From Pelomonas sp. Root1217 (GTDB taxonomy: Bacteria > Pseudomonadota > Gammaproteobacteria > Burkholderiales > Burkholderiaceae_C): DNA of 64,000 nt. The notes beneath the pieces were generated by a model, which saw nothing but the letters and a program-made list of their open reading frames with translations, had not been told where the DNA came from and searched no databases. The translations under genes and the position numbers were made by a program. The stretch is taken from NCBI RefSeq assembly GCF_001425705.1, contig NZ_LMDC01000027.1:3515-67514 (forward strand), read 5' to 3'. The number at the start of each line of letters is the position of its first letter. Position 1 is the stretch's first letter. Below, piece by piece: positions 1-8,134 of the stretch.

Positions 1-230
1 CCGGACAGGCCGATGCCGCGCACGGCGGCGAACTCGGTCGGGTGGGTGGTGCGCAATTGGGCCACGGCGGTGCCGGTCGCACGCCACCAGTCGGATGGGT
101 TCTGCTCGGACCACAGCGGCTCGGGTGCCGACAGCGTCAACGCGCTGCCGGCGGTACCCACAATGCCACCTCTGTCGTCAAGCAACATCAGCTTGACTTC
201 AGACGTGCCCAGATCAATGCCGAGAAACAT
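1..230 (-). CDS. xylB: Xylulokinase, N-terminal part (runs off left edge)
   Basis: The visible 76 residues begin MFLGIDLGTSEVKLMLLDD, the phosphate-1 ATP-binding loop of the FGGY sugar kinases, and continue with a WSEQNP-DWW segment typical of D-xylulose kinases. The enzyme would phosphorylate D-xylulose to xylulose 5-phosphate in the cytoplasm. The ATG shares one base with the TGA of the upstream ROK gene (TGATG), so the two are translationally coupled, which supports a xylose/pentitol regulator-kinase unit. The rest of the protein lies outside the window. FGGY kinases overlap in specificity, so L-ribulose or another ketose is possible, but xylulokinase is the best match. Confidence 0.85.
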   Translation of the reverse strand, partial: MFLGIDLGTSEVKLMLLDDRGGIVGTAGSALTLSAPEPLWSEQNPSDWWRATGTAVAQLRTTHPTEFAAVRGIGLS

Positions 231-1462
231 CAGGCGGCCTCCGCAGTCTCAAAAAATAGGGCCCCGCCGTCTACCAGAGGCAGGGCGGGACGGGTCAATC
301 GATAACGTGCCAACGCGGCCGCGCCGATGGCAACGGCATTGGCACCAAAGCGCGACGTGCGCACGGTCGGCGGCGGCAGACCCGCTGCGGCGGCATAGGC
401 GCTCAGCGTGTCCAGCGCCGGCTTCACGAACGGGTCGCCCAGTTCGACCGCGGCGCCGCCGAGAACGATGCATGCGGGGTCGTACGTCGCGGACAGGTTC
501 TGCAGCAGCACACCGAGGTAGCGCCCGGCGGAAGCGACAGCATTCAGCGTCTCGGGGTCGTTCCCCAGCAGATGACCGCGTATCCGGGACACGGAGCTCA
601 TCTCCGTGCCCCTGCCATAGCCCCGCAGCATGGCGCTCATCGAGATCAGTGCCTCGGCGCAGCCCCGGCGCCCGCAGGAACAACGTGGGCCATCGAGTTG
701 CAGCACCGTGTGGCCGACTTCGCCAGCGAAGCCCCGGCTGCCGGTCAGCAGCCGGTCGCCGACGATGACGCCGGCACCCAGGCCCTCGCTGATGGAGACG
801 TAAAGCAATGGGTCGGCGGCGGTTGTGGAGTTGAACTCCACTTCGCCAACTGCGGCAACCGCTGCTTCGTTCTGAAGGAAAAGTGGCACGCGTGCCAGCG
901 GGGAGTCGGCCAGTCGTTCGCCCAGCAGTGCTGCGAATGGCACATCGCGCCAACCCAGGTTGGGCGCGAATCGCAGCACACCTCGCGCGGCGTCCACACC
1001 GCCCGGCAAGCCGATACCGATGCCCAATGCCTGCTCGCCAGCGGCGAGCTGCCCGCAGACCTTCAGCAGCGATGCGGCCAGCACGCGAATGCATGTCTTG
1101 GCCGAGCGGGTTGCACCATAGCTGGCAACGGTCGAGGCCCGGATGTCACCCGTGAGGGACGTGGCGACCACGCGCACAGAGTCGATGCCAACCTCGGCGC
1201 CCAGCAGCAGCAGCCGGCTCGGATCGATGAACAACGGCGTGGGCCGGCGACCCATGTCGCCGGTGGCGACGATCTCACGCTCGACCAGCCAACCTTCGGC
1301 AATCAATTCACGGGCGAGCAGGCCGACGGTGGACTTGGTCAGGCCCACGACAGCAGCCAGGTCGGCGCGCGACTGACCTGGTTTGGCGCAGAGTTGCCGG
1401 ACAAGCGCCATGCGATTGATGACCTTGAGGAGCTGTTGGCTCGCGGCGGCTTCGACCTGCAA
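230..1462 (-). CDS. ROK-family transcriptional regulator (XylR/NagC-like)
   Basis: An N-terminal winged HTH (residues ~20-75, with SRADLAAVVGLTKSTVG) is followed by a ROK sugar-binding domain. The ROK part has the glycine-rich GIGIGLPGGVD segment, the LGAGVIV motif, GEVGH, and the zinc motif CSCGRRGCAE. Such proteins repress sugar genes and are released by their sugar. I chose the TTG at 1462 because AGGGAG sits 7 bases upstream of it; an in-frame TTG at 1501 would add 13 residues but has no ribosome site. The gene overlaps xylB by one base, so a xylose-type effector is likely (inference). A dyad at 1517-1529 lies about 55 bases upstream of the chosen start. Confidence 0.85.
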   Translation of the reverse strand: MQVEAAASQQLLKVINRMALVRQLCAKPGQSRADLAAVVGLTKSTVGLLARELIAEGWLVEREIVATGDMGRRPTPLFIDPSRLLLLGAEVGIDSVRVVATSLTGDIRASTVASYGATRSAKTCIRVLAASLLKVCGQLAAGEQALGIGIGLPGGVDAARGVLRFAPNLGWRDVPFAALLGERLADSPLARVPLFLQNEAAVAAVGEVEFNSTTAADPLLYVSISEGLGAGVIVGDRLLTGSRGFAGEVGHTVLQLDGPRCSCGRRGCAEALISMSAMLRGYGRGTEMSSVSRIRGHLLGNDPETLNAVASAGRYLGVLLQNLSATYDPACIVLGGAAVELGDPFVKPALDTLSAYAAAAGLPPPTVRTSRFGANAVAIGAAALARYRLTRPALPLVDGGALFFETAEAA

Positions 1463-1516
1463 GGCGCGTCTCCCTGGTGAATTTTGGTGGTCGGACCACA
1501 ACTCAATGTTGTGTTT

Positions 1517-1529
1517 TTGGTATGACCAA
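1517..1529. promoter_or_regulatory. Perfect TTGGT-N3-ACCAA dyad (FadR/GntR-type operator candidate)
   Basis: The sequence TTGGTATGACCAA is a perfect inverted repeat with a 3-base centre. It lies in the 147-base gap between the ROK start and the end of the DUF1080 gene. TGGT-N3-ACCA is the classic operator of the FadR subfamily of GntR regulators. A related dyad precedes the fuconate operon at 5547-5565. No FadR-type gene is in the window, so the cognate protein would be elsewhere. Confidence 0.5.
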
Positions 1530-1609
1530 TGTTAGTTGGGGCAATGAACAAAGTAAATAGGGGTGGACGCGTTGTGATTGGGGGCTGCAATCCACGACCG
1601 CAGCAGACC

Positions 1610-2437
1610 TCAGCGAGGCGCTCCCGGTGCCTGTTGTCCGGTCCCGGAGGTGGCGGGAAGGGGGCGGATCCTGATGTTTCGAAACCAGACGGGCTGCGAC
1701 TCTGCCTGGAGCGCGATGTGGCCGAACGACAACTGCAGGGGAGCGCCGGCGTTCAGAAGGGCCTTTGCGCTGTCTTCCCTTGGATCAAGCTGAGGGTGCT
1801 GATAACGCAGCACCTCGACGCCATTGACGCGATGGACGACCTCCTCGTTGCCTCGAACCTCCACCTCCACGGCGACCCACTCATCCAGGGGGAACAGCTT
1901 CGAGGTCGACTCGACGATGTGGTCCGTGAGCAGCTTGCCCTTCATTTCGAGGTTGGTGCCGGGCGTGCACACATTGCCCGTCTGGCGGCCTGCCGTTGCC
2001 CCTGCGCTGAGGAACTGGAATTCCATGCTGGCCGGCCAGGCTTGGTTGAGCCCCATCGTCCAGGGCGACTGTGAGTGGATCATCACGCCGCTGTTGAGTT
2101 TGGCCCAGGGTGGCGCATCGGCGACGGCAGTGCCCGTGATCCGGTACTCGAGCCGAAGGATGTAGTTGGCGTAGGCCAGGTTGGAGTACAGATGGCCGAA
2201 CTGTTCGTCGAACTTGCCGTAGCCGTCGTAGCTGACCTTGATCACGCCGTCTTCCACCCGAAAGGTGTTCGCGTAGTTGTCACCGAGCGGATGCTTGTTG
2301 ATCTTGACGGTCCATCCGGAAAGGTCGCGGCCATTGAACAGCGAATGCCATCCGCCCTCGTCCTGCGCACTTGCGCGCGCGGGGGTCAGGGCGATGCACA
2401 GGCAGGCCAGCATCGTTGACAGAGATCGGTTCTTCAT
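1610..2437 (-). CDS. Secreted DUF1080 protein (3-keto-disaccharide hydrolase-like)
   Basis: A 275-residue protein with a Sec signal peptide (hydrophobic MLACLCIALTPARASA, cleavage near residue 24) and one DUF1080 (PF06439) concanavalin-like domain. It opens with the family signature GWHSLFNGRDLSGW and has the conserved NSGVMIHSQ and MEFQFLS blocks. Family members are periplasmic or secreted; some hydrolyse 3-keto-glycosides and others bind glycans, so the activity here is not proved. It lies just downstream of the fuconate operon on the same strand, separated by the terminator at 2455-2493. A role in releasing sugars for that pathway is inference. Confidence 0.8.
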   Translation of the reverse strand: MKNRSLSTMLACLCIALTPARASAQDEGGWHSLFNGRDLSGWTVKINKHPLGDNYANTFRVEDGVIKVSYDGYGKFDEQFGHLYSNLAYANYILRLEYRITGTAVADAPPWAKLNSGVMIHSQSPWTMGLNQAWPASMEFQFLSAGATAGRQTGNVCTPGTNLEMKGKLLTDHIVESTSKLFPLDEWVAVEVEVRGNEEVVHRVNGVEVLRYQHPQLDPREDSAKALLNAGAPLQLSFGHIALQAESQPVWFRNIRIRPLPATSGTGQQAPGAPR

Positions 2438-2454
2438 GACGTGGACCTATCCGG

Positions 2455-2493
2455 AAAAAGGCAATCGCGCGGGCTCTTTCGAGGCCGCGCGAT
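2455..2493 (-). terminator. Rho-independent terminator after the fuconate operon
   Basis: On the minus strand a stem with 9-bp perfect outer arms (ATCGCGCGG at 2464-2472 against CCGCGCGAT at 2485-2493), a G-G mismatch, and a 3-bp inner stem closing a 4-base loop is followed within four bases by five Ts (2455-2459). It starts 24 bases past the stop of the dehydratase gene and ends 18 bases before the DUF1080 start. Confidence 0.75.
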
Positions 2494-2517
2494 GGTGCTG
2501 GAACGGTTCTGGCGAAT

Positions 2518-3795
2518 TCAGCCCCCGAACCGGTACTGCGCCAGCGAGGCTGGTTTCATCGTGATCGAAAAGCCCGGTGCTTCGGGCGGCATGTAGGCTG
2601 CGCCGCGCACGACGCAGGGGTCGACAAAATGCTCATGCAGGTGATCCACGTACTCGATGACCCTGCCGTCACGCGTGCCGGCAATGCAGAGGTAGTCGAT
2701 CATGGACAGGTGCTGCACGTACTCGCACAGGCCCACGCCGCCGGCATGCGGGCAGACGGGCAGGCCGTGCTTGGCAGCCATCAGCATGACGGCCAGGATC
2801 TCGTTGACGCCGCCCAGGCGGCAGCTGTCGATCTGCACCACGTCGATGGCGCCGCGCATCATGAACTGCTTGAACAGGATGCGGTTCTGGCACATCTCGC
2901 CGGTGGCGACCTGCATCGGCGCAATGGCCTGCCGAATGGCACGGTGGCCTTCGACATCGTCGGGGCTGGTCGGCTCCTCGATGAACCAGGGCTTGGCAAA
3001 GGCCAGGTCCTTGAGCCAGTCGATGGCCACGGGCACGTCCCAGACCTGGTTGGCGTCGATCATCAGCTTGCGGTCCGGCCCCAGCACTTCGCGGGCGATG
3101 CGCAGCCGCCGGATGTCGTCCTCGCGGTCGCGACCGACCTTGAGCTTGACGTGATTGAAGCCCGCGTCCACGGCCTCCTGGCAGAGCCGCCGCAGCTTGT
3201 CGTCGGGGTAGCCTAGCCAGCCGGCTGACGTGGTGTAGCAGGGAAAGCCCTCGCGCTCGAGCGTCGCCAGGCGCTCGGCCTTGCCCTCGGCGGCACGGGT
3301 CAGCAACGCCAGCGCCTCCTCGGGTGTGATGCAGTCGGTGATGTAGCGGAAGTCGATACAGCGCACCAATTCCGCCGGGCTCATGTCGGCGACCAGCTTC
3401 CACACCGGCTTGCCCTCGGCCTTGGCCCACAGGTCCCACACGGCGTTGACGACGGCGCCGGTGGCCAGGTGGATGGCGCCCTTGTCGGGGCCGATCCAGC
3501 GCAGCTGGCTGTCCGACGTGACGTGGCGCCAGAACCGGCCCATGTCGGCGGCGATCCAGCTCAGCTCCAGGCCGACAACCAGGTGGCGCATGGCCTCGAT
3601 GGCGCGGCAGCAGATGTCGTTGCCACGGCCGATGGTGAAGGTCAAGCCATGGCCTTGCAGCCCCGGCGTGTCGGTCTCAAGGATGACGTAGGCGGCCGAG
3701 TAGTCCGGGTCCGGGTTCATCGCGTCCGAACCGTCGAGGTGCTGCGACGTCGGGAAGCGCACGTCTACCGTGCGCAGGTTGGTGATACGGGTCAT
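2518..3795 (-). CDS. L-fuconate dehydratase (enolase superfamily)
   Basis: A 425-residue mandelate-racemase-group enzyme that would convert L-fuconate to 2-keto-3-deoxy-L-fuconate in the cytoplasm. The N-terminal DVRFPTSQHLDGSDAMNPD block and FTIGRGND are very like characterised Xanthomonas L-fuconate dehydratase (from memory). Catalytic elements visible are the KLKVGR lysine motif, the metal ligands in LMIDAN, WFIEEP and VATGEM, and the CPHAGG histidine. The start is the ATG at 3795, 8 bases after the hydrolase stop codon; a longer frame upstream is only the shadow of the neighbour. Third gene of the SDR-FAH-dehydratase operon. L-rhamnonate or another 6-deoxy-aldonate is the main alternative substrate. 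Confidence 0.88.
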   Translation of the reverse strand: MTRITNLRTVDVRFPTSQHLDGSDAMNPDPDYSAAYVILETDTPGLQGHGLTFTIGRGNDICCRAIEAMRHLVVGLELSWIAADMGRFWRHVTSDSQLRWIGPDKGAIHLATGAVVNAVWDLWAKAEGKPVWKLVADMSPAELVRCIDFRYITDCITPEEALALLTRAAEGKAERLATLEREGFPCYTTSAGWLGYPDDKLRRLCQEAVDAGFNHVKLKVGRDREDDIRRLRIAREVLGPDRKLMIDANQVWDVPVAIDWLKDLAFAKPWFIEEPTSPDDVEGHRAIRQAIAPMQVATGEMCQNRILFKQFMMRGAIDVVQIDSCRLGGVNEILAVMLMAAKHGLPVCPHAGGVGLCEYVQHLSMIDYLCIAGTRDGRVIEYVDHLHEHFVDPCVVRGAAYMPPEAPGFSITMKPASLAQYRFGG

Positions 3796-3803
3796 GGCGG
3801 TGG

Positions 3804-4658
3804 TCAGGCGGCAATGGTCTTCTGGGTCTGTACGCCCAGGCCCTGGATGCCCAGGCGCATGGTCTGGCCGGGCTTCAGGTACAGCGGCGGCTTCTGGCCC
3901 AGGCCGACGCCGGGCGGCGTGCCGGTGGAGATGATGTCGCCCGGCTGCAGGCTCATGAACTTGCTCAGGTAGCTGACGATCTGCGCAACGCCGAACACCA
4001 TGGTGCGCGTGTTGCCGTTCTGGAAGCGCCGGCCGTCGATCTCCAGCCAGAGGTCCAGCTGCTGCGGGTCGGCCACTTCGTCGGCCGTGACGAGCCAGGG
4101 GCCGATCGGGCCGAAGGTGTCGCAGCCCTTGCCCTTGTCCCACTGCGTGCCGCGCTCGAGCTGCCATTCGCGCTCTGACACGTCATTGACGACGCAGTAG
4201 CCGGCCACATGCTTCATCGCGTCGGCTTCCTCGATGTAGCGGCCACCTTCGCCGATGACGACGCCCAGCTCCACTTCCCAGTCGGTCTTGAGCGAGCCGC
4301 GGGGGATCTGCACCGCGTCGTCGGGGCCGCAGATGGCGCTGGTCCACTTGGCGAAGACGACCGGCTCGGTGGGCACGGGCAGGCCGGACTCGGCAGCGTG
4401 ATCGGCGTAGTTCAGGCCGATGCAGATGAACTTGCCGACGCGGCCGACGCAGGGGCCCAGGCGCAGGTCCTGCTGGGGTGTGCCTTCGACCAGCGGCAGC
4501 GTGCCGGCGTCGACGGCGCGCAGGCGCTCCAGCGCGGCGGGCGTCAGCACGTCGCCCGCGACATCGTCGACAAGTCCCGAGAGGTCGCGCACGCGGCCGT
4601 TGTCATCGAGCAGGCCGGGGCGTTCTTGGCCCACTGGGCCGTAGCGAAGGAGTTTCAT
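3804..4658 (-). CDS. FAH-family 2,4-diketo-3-deoxy-L-fuconate hydrolase
   Basis: A 284-residue fumarylacetoacetate-hydrolase-family enzyme starting MKLLRYGPVGQERPGLLDD. The core has FICIGLNYADHA, the metal-site DWEVELGVVIG and the STGTPPGVGLG loop. In the non-phosphorylative 6-deoxysugar route such hydrolases split the 2,4-diketo acid made by the adjacent SDR into pyruvate and lactate. It lies between the dehydrogenase and dehydratase genes, with gaps of 50 and 8 bases, so one transcript is likely. The pathway assignment rests on both neighbours; taken alone it would only be called an FAH-family hydrolase. Confidence 0.85.
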   Translation of the reverse strand: MKLLRYGPVGQERPGLLDDNGRVRDLSGLVDDVAGDVLTPAALERLRAVDAGTLPLVEGTPQQDLRLGPCVGRVGKFICIGLNYADHAAESGLPVPTEPVVFAKWTSAICGPDDAVQIPRGSLKTDWEVELGVVIGEGGRYIEEADAMKHVAGYCVVNDVSEREWQLERGTQWDKGKGCDTFGPIGPWLVTADEVADPQQLDLWLEIDGRRFQNGNTRTMVFGVAQIVSYLSKFMSLQPGDIISTGTPPGVGLGQKPPLYLKPGQTMRLGIQGLGVQTQKTIAA

Positions 4659-4708
4659 GTGAGGTTCGTTATTGACGGGTCGGGAGATATGCCGAAATGA
4701 CGCGCGCC

Positions 4709-5533
4709 TTAGATCGTGACGCCACCATCCACGCAAACGGCCTGTCCGGTGATGAAGCGCGACGCGTCGCTGAGCAGGAAGACGACGAGCGGTGCGATGT
4801 CGTCGACGGTGGCCAGCCGGCCCATGGGCTGGCGGGCGATGAAGTCTTTCTCGGCCTGCACGGGATCGGCCGCCGCAGCGATCCGCCCGCGCAGGGACGG
4901 TGTATCCACCGTGCCAGGGCAAAGGGCGTTGCAGCGCAAGCCTTGCTTGACGAAGTCCGCAGCGACTGCCTTGCTCAAGCCGATGACGGCCGCCTTGGTC
5001 GTGCCGTAGGCGAAGCGGTTCGCAAAGCCCTTCACCGATGAGGCCATGGATGCCATGTTCAACACCGAGGCGCCGCCGTCGTGGCGTGCGGCCTCTGCGA
5101 GCATGCCCGGCAGGAAGGCGCGCAGCGTGCGCAGCATGCTCTTCACGTTCAGGTCCATGCTGAAGTCCCAGGCCGCTTCATCGCAGTCGAGCACCGTGCC
5201 GTGATGCACGAAGCCGGCGCAGTTGAACAGGCCGTGCAGGGGAGGGAGCCGACCGGCCAGGCTCTGCACCGACAGCGTGTCGCGGACATCGAGAACCTCG
5301 GTCCGCAGCGCCGAAGACGCCGCTTCCCGGGCCAGCGCGGCCAAGCCGCTTTCCTGGATGTCCGTGGCGATCACCTCGGCACCCGCCGCGAGGCAGGCCA
5401 GGGCGCTTGCACGCCCGATTCCCTGCGCTGCTGCGGTGATCAGAACGGTCTTGCCCGTCAGGCAGGCGGAAGGGGCGTGGAAGTCACTCACGATGGTCAG
5501 GGCATTGAAGGTCTGACCAGTGTAGGCGATCAT
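4709..5533 (-). CDS. SDR dehydrogenase, probable 2-keto-3-deoxy-L-fuconate 4-dehydrogenase
   Basis: A classical short-chain dehydrogenase. It has the cofactor-binding motif TGKTVLITAAAQGIGRA, the acidic residue at the end of the second strand (ATDIQ, favouring NAD), NCAG, the active-site YGTTK and the closing ITGQAVCVDGG. It is the first gene of the operon with the FAH hydrolase and L-fuconate dehydratase and would oxidise 2-keto-3-deoxy-L-fuconate. The ATG at 5533 gives 274 residues; a GTG at 5488 would give 259, closer to family length, and would place the dyad at 5547-5565 about 60 bases upstream. Neither start has a clear ribosome site. Confidence 0.82.
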   Translation of the reverse strand: MIAYTGQTFNALTIVSDFHAPSACLTGKTVLITAAAQGIGRASALACLAAGAEVIATDIQESGLAALAREAASSALRTEVLDVRDTLSVQSLAGRLPPLHGLFNCAGFVHHGTVLDCDEAAWDFSMDLNVKSMLRTLRAFLPGMLAEAARHDGGASVLNMASMASSVKGFANRFAYGTTKAAVIGLSKAVAADFVKQGLRCNALCPGTVDTPSLRGRIAAAADPVQAEKDFIARQPMGRLATVDDIAPLVVFLLSDASRFITGQAVCVDGGVTI

Positions 5534-5546
5534 GGCAAAAATCGTT

Positions 5547-5565
5547 AAATTGGCCTTACCAATTT
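5547..5565. promoter_or_regulatory. AAATTGG-N5-CCAATTT dyad upstream of the fuconate operon
   Basis: A perfect 7-bp inverted repeat with a 5-base centre (AAATTGGCCTTACCAATTT). It resembles FadR/UxuR-type GntR operators and shares TTGG-N5-CCAA with the dyad at 1517-1529. It lies between the divergent SDR and diguanylate cyclase genes, 13 bases above the SDR ATG or 58 above the alternative GTG. Confidence 0.6.
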
Positions 5566-5718
5566 CATTTATCGAAGGCGCCGGAACTCATCGACCCGAT
5601 TCGCGGCAGTTGGCCAGGCCGCGTTTTTCATGGATTGCCGTCGACGGCGATTTGCCCGTGAGGCGAGCGCTTCGTTGTCCCGGCGCCCGCCTTTGGTTCT
5701 AGAGTGCACAGGACGCGA

Positions 5719-7059
5719 ATGCCGAAGTTTGATGGCATGCAATCTGACCTGATCAGCATCCGATTCCTCATGGGAGGGATCGTGCTCACCGTGGCGGTGC
5801 TGGCTATTCACATGCTGTTGCCCGCGCGAACGCTGGATCTGCTGGAGCCGGGCGTGAGCAAGCATTTCCTGGAAGCTCCCCCTCAGGCCGGCGAGGAAAC
5901 CGCGGTGCAGTGGGTGGACGCCGGGCGGTTGCGATGGCGTTGCCAATACGTAGCCTCCGGGAAGTATCAGCCGTGCGTCCTGACCTATCTGCTGACGGGC
6001 GACGATCTCAGCCGCGGCCGGGATCTGAGTGGGTTTGACCACATCGAGCTGGAACTGGATTACCAAGGGCCGGCGCCATTCCTGCATCTTGATATCCGGA
6101 ATTTCGATCCACGCTTCTCCAGGCTCGAGGACGCCAACAGCTCGCGGATGCACGCGGTCACGCTTCGAAGGCGGGATGTTGAGCAACCGGTGCGCATCAA
6201 GTTGAGCGAGCTCAACGTGCCCGACTGGTGGATCCAGATGTTCAATCTGCCTCGCGAGTACAACCAGCCGAGCCTGGACAACGCGACGTCCTTGTCCATC
6301 GGCATTCCTGGAGAGCTGACCGGCCAGCACCATGAACTGCAGCTTCGCCGCCTGGTGCTGAAGGGCGAATGGATTGGCGACGACCGCGTCTACCTTGGCA
6401 TCCTGCTTGCCTGGCTTTTTGGTGCTTGCACCATGGTGTTGCGCGGCTGGCAGCGACTGCGCCTGAGCCATCGCCGCCAGCAACGGGAGATCGATGCCTT
6501 GACGGCGCGCACGCGCCAGTTGCGCATCGAGCAGGAGAACCTGCGCCGCCTGGCCACGGTCGATGAATTGACCGGTGTGCTGAACCGGCGCGGCCTGGAG
6601 CAATCGCTGGATGACATGGAGGAGGCGGCACAGGGGATGTCGCTCGTGCTGCTGGACATTGACCACTTCAAGCATGTCAATGATCGCCATGGCCATGATT
6701 GCGGCGACGAGGTGTTGCGCCGCGTTGCGGCCATCGTCGCGGCCAACCTGCGCGCGAGTGATGTCATCGGTCGCTGGGGCGGCGAGGAGTTCCTGATCGC
6801 TTGCCAGGGCACGCGTGTACGTGATGCCGCCCGCCTGGCCGAGAAGCTGCGCGAACGCGTGCAGCAGAGCGAGGTCAGCTGTACGGCGGGCCGCCTCGCA
6901 ATCACCGCCAGCTTCGGCGTGGCGCTGTCACCGCCGGGAGGGTCGGCTGCGAATGCCCTCAAGCGGGCCGACGAGGCCCTGTATCGCGCCAAGGAGGCCG
7001 GCCGCAACCGCGTCGAGGTTGACAGGACGCTGCAGAGCGACTCTCCGACCACGGTCTGA
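5719..7059 (+). CDS. Membrane-bound diguanylate cyclase (GGDEF)
   Basis: About 446 residues: a membrane segment near residues 14-38, a ~190-residue probably periplasmic domain, a second membrane segment (YLGILLAWLFGACTMVL), a coiled-coil linker rich in R/Q/E, and a C-terminal GGDEF domain. The active site reads GGEEF (residues ~354-358) and an inhibitory RxxD site (RASD) lies five residues before it, so a product-inhibited enzyme making cyclic di-GMP is expected. The ATG at 5719 has AGGA six bases upstream; a GTG at 5704 is the longer option. The periplasmic part has no family I recognise. Confidence 0.87.
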   Translation: MPKFDGMQSDLISIRFLMGGIVLTVAVLAIHMLLPARTLDLLEPGVSKHFLEAPPQAGEETAVQWVDAGRLRWRCQYVASGKYQPCVLTYLLTGDDLSRGRDLSGFDHIELELDYQGPAPFLHLDIRNFDPRFSRLEDANSSRMHAVTLRRRDVEQPVRIKLSELNVPDWWIQMFNLPREYNQPSLDNATSLSIGIPGELTGQHHELQLRRLVLKGEWIGDDRVYLGILLAWLFGACTMVLRGWQRLRLSHRRQQREIDALTARTRQLRIEQENLRRLATVDELTGVLNRRGLEQSLDDMEEAAQGMSLVLLDIDHFKHVNDRHGHDCGDEVLRRVAAIVAANLRASDVIGRWGGEEFLIACQGTRVRDAARLAEKLRERVQQSEVSCTAGRLAITASFGVALSPPGGSAANALKRADEALYRAKEAGRNRVEVDRTLQSDSPTTV

Positions 7060-7075
7060 TTTGTCGGAATCAGCC

Positions 7076-8128
7076 TCAGTAGAACCGCAGCCCCCAGGCG
7101 GCGGCGAGCGAAACACCGGCAAGCCACAAGCTCGTCGCCACCATCAGCAGGATCGGCCGCCAACCTGCGCTGGCGAGATGCGGGAACGATGTCTTCATGC
7201 CAAGCCCGGCCACCCCCAGCATGAGGCAGGCGCGCGAGGCGAGATTGAACTGCTCCTGCACGGGCCGCAGGCATCCCAGCGAGTTGAGCGTCGCCAGCGC
7301 GACGAACAGCCATAAAAAGCCCGGCACCAGCGCGCCGAGTCGCATGACCATCGGTCGTGCCTGGCACGGCGGCTCGGCGGCCGAAGTGCGACAGGCGATG
7401 GACACGCCCAGCACGACGATGAAGAGCAGGCTGACGCGCAGCAGTTTGACGATGGAGGCCGCGTCGCCGGCGGCCGCAGAGATCGAATAGCCCGCCACCA
7501 CCACCTGCGCCACGTCATGGATGCTCCCGCCGATGAAGAGGCCAGCGCCCGCCGGCGACAGCTGTAACTGCCGGGCGATCAGTGGGTAGGCCACCATCGC
7601 CGCTGTCGACAGCAGAGTGGCCAGGACGGCCACGACGAGCGCGTGACGTTCGTTCGGCGTCTCCCCCTCACCGGCGCGCGGCAGCACCGCGCCAATCGCC
7701 AATGCCGCCGAGGCGCCGCAGATGGCCGTGGCGCCGCCCGCCAGCATGCCGAGCGCCCACGGCAGGCGCAGTGCCTTCGCCAGCCACCGACCGCACAGGA
7801 GGGTGCTGGCGACCGCGAACAACACGACCAGCAAGGTCGGCCAACCGAGGCCGGCGACCTGCTCCCAGCTGATGCGTGCACCCAGCAGCCCCACGCCCAG
7901 GCGCAGCAGCGTGCGGCCGCAGAAGTCCACGCCAGCGGCCGTGCGGTCCTGCGGGCTCTGGCTGTGCAGCGCCGCGCCGAACAGCAGCGCATACAACATC
8001 GGCGGCCCCTGATACAGCGCGGCAACGAATGACGCAGCCAAAGCGATCAGCACGCAGGTCGCCCAACCCGGCCAGACTCGCCGCAGGGCCTGGCCATGAG
8101 CGTCGAGGAAGGCAGCCCGTGCCAGCAT
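7076..8128 (-). CDS. YeiH/UPF0324-family putative sulfate exporter
   Basis: A 350-residue integral membrane protein with about ten hydrophobic segments and the family blocks GRTLLRLGVGLLGARIS, GGATAICGASAALAI and IGGSIHDVAQVVVAGY (PF03601). Relatives found beside sulfonate-degradation genes are proposed to export sulfate or sulfite. Its ATG is six bases after the stop of the ferredoxin reductase gene, so it is the last gene of the redox/ABC cluster that starts near 16.7 kb. That position supports a product of sulfur chemistry leaving the cell here (inference). It converges on the diguanylate cyclase with a 16-base gap. Confidence 0.82.
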   Translation of the reverse strand: MLARAAFLDAHGQALRRVWPGWATCVLIALAASFVAALYQGPPMLYALLFGAALHSQSPQDRTAAGVDFCGRTLLRLGVGLLGARISWEQVAGLGWPTLLVVLFAVASTLLCGRWLAKALRLPWALGMLAGGATAICGASAALAIGAVLPRAGEGETPNERHALVVAVLATLLSTAAMVAYPLIARQLQLSPAGAGLFIGGSIHDVAQVVVAGYSISAAAGDAASIVKLLRVSLLFIVVLGVSIACRTSAAEPPCQARPMVMRLGALVPGFLWLFVALATLNSLGCLRPVQEQFNLASRACLMLGVAGLGMKTSFPHLASAGWRPILLMVATSLWLAGVSLAAAWGLRFY

Positions 8129-8134
8129 GGCCGC

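Noticed and set aside
7056-7073. Small hairpin CTGATT-N6-AATCAG between the converging diguanylate cyclase and exporter genes
   Set aside because: The stem is only six AT-rich pairs with no T-run, too weak to call a terminator.
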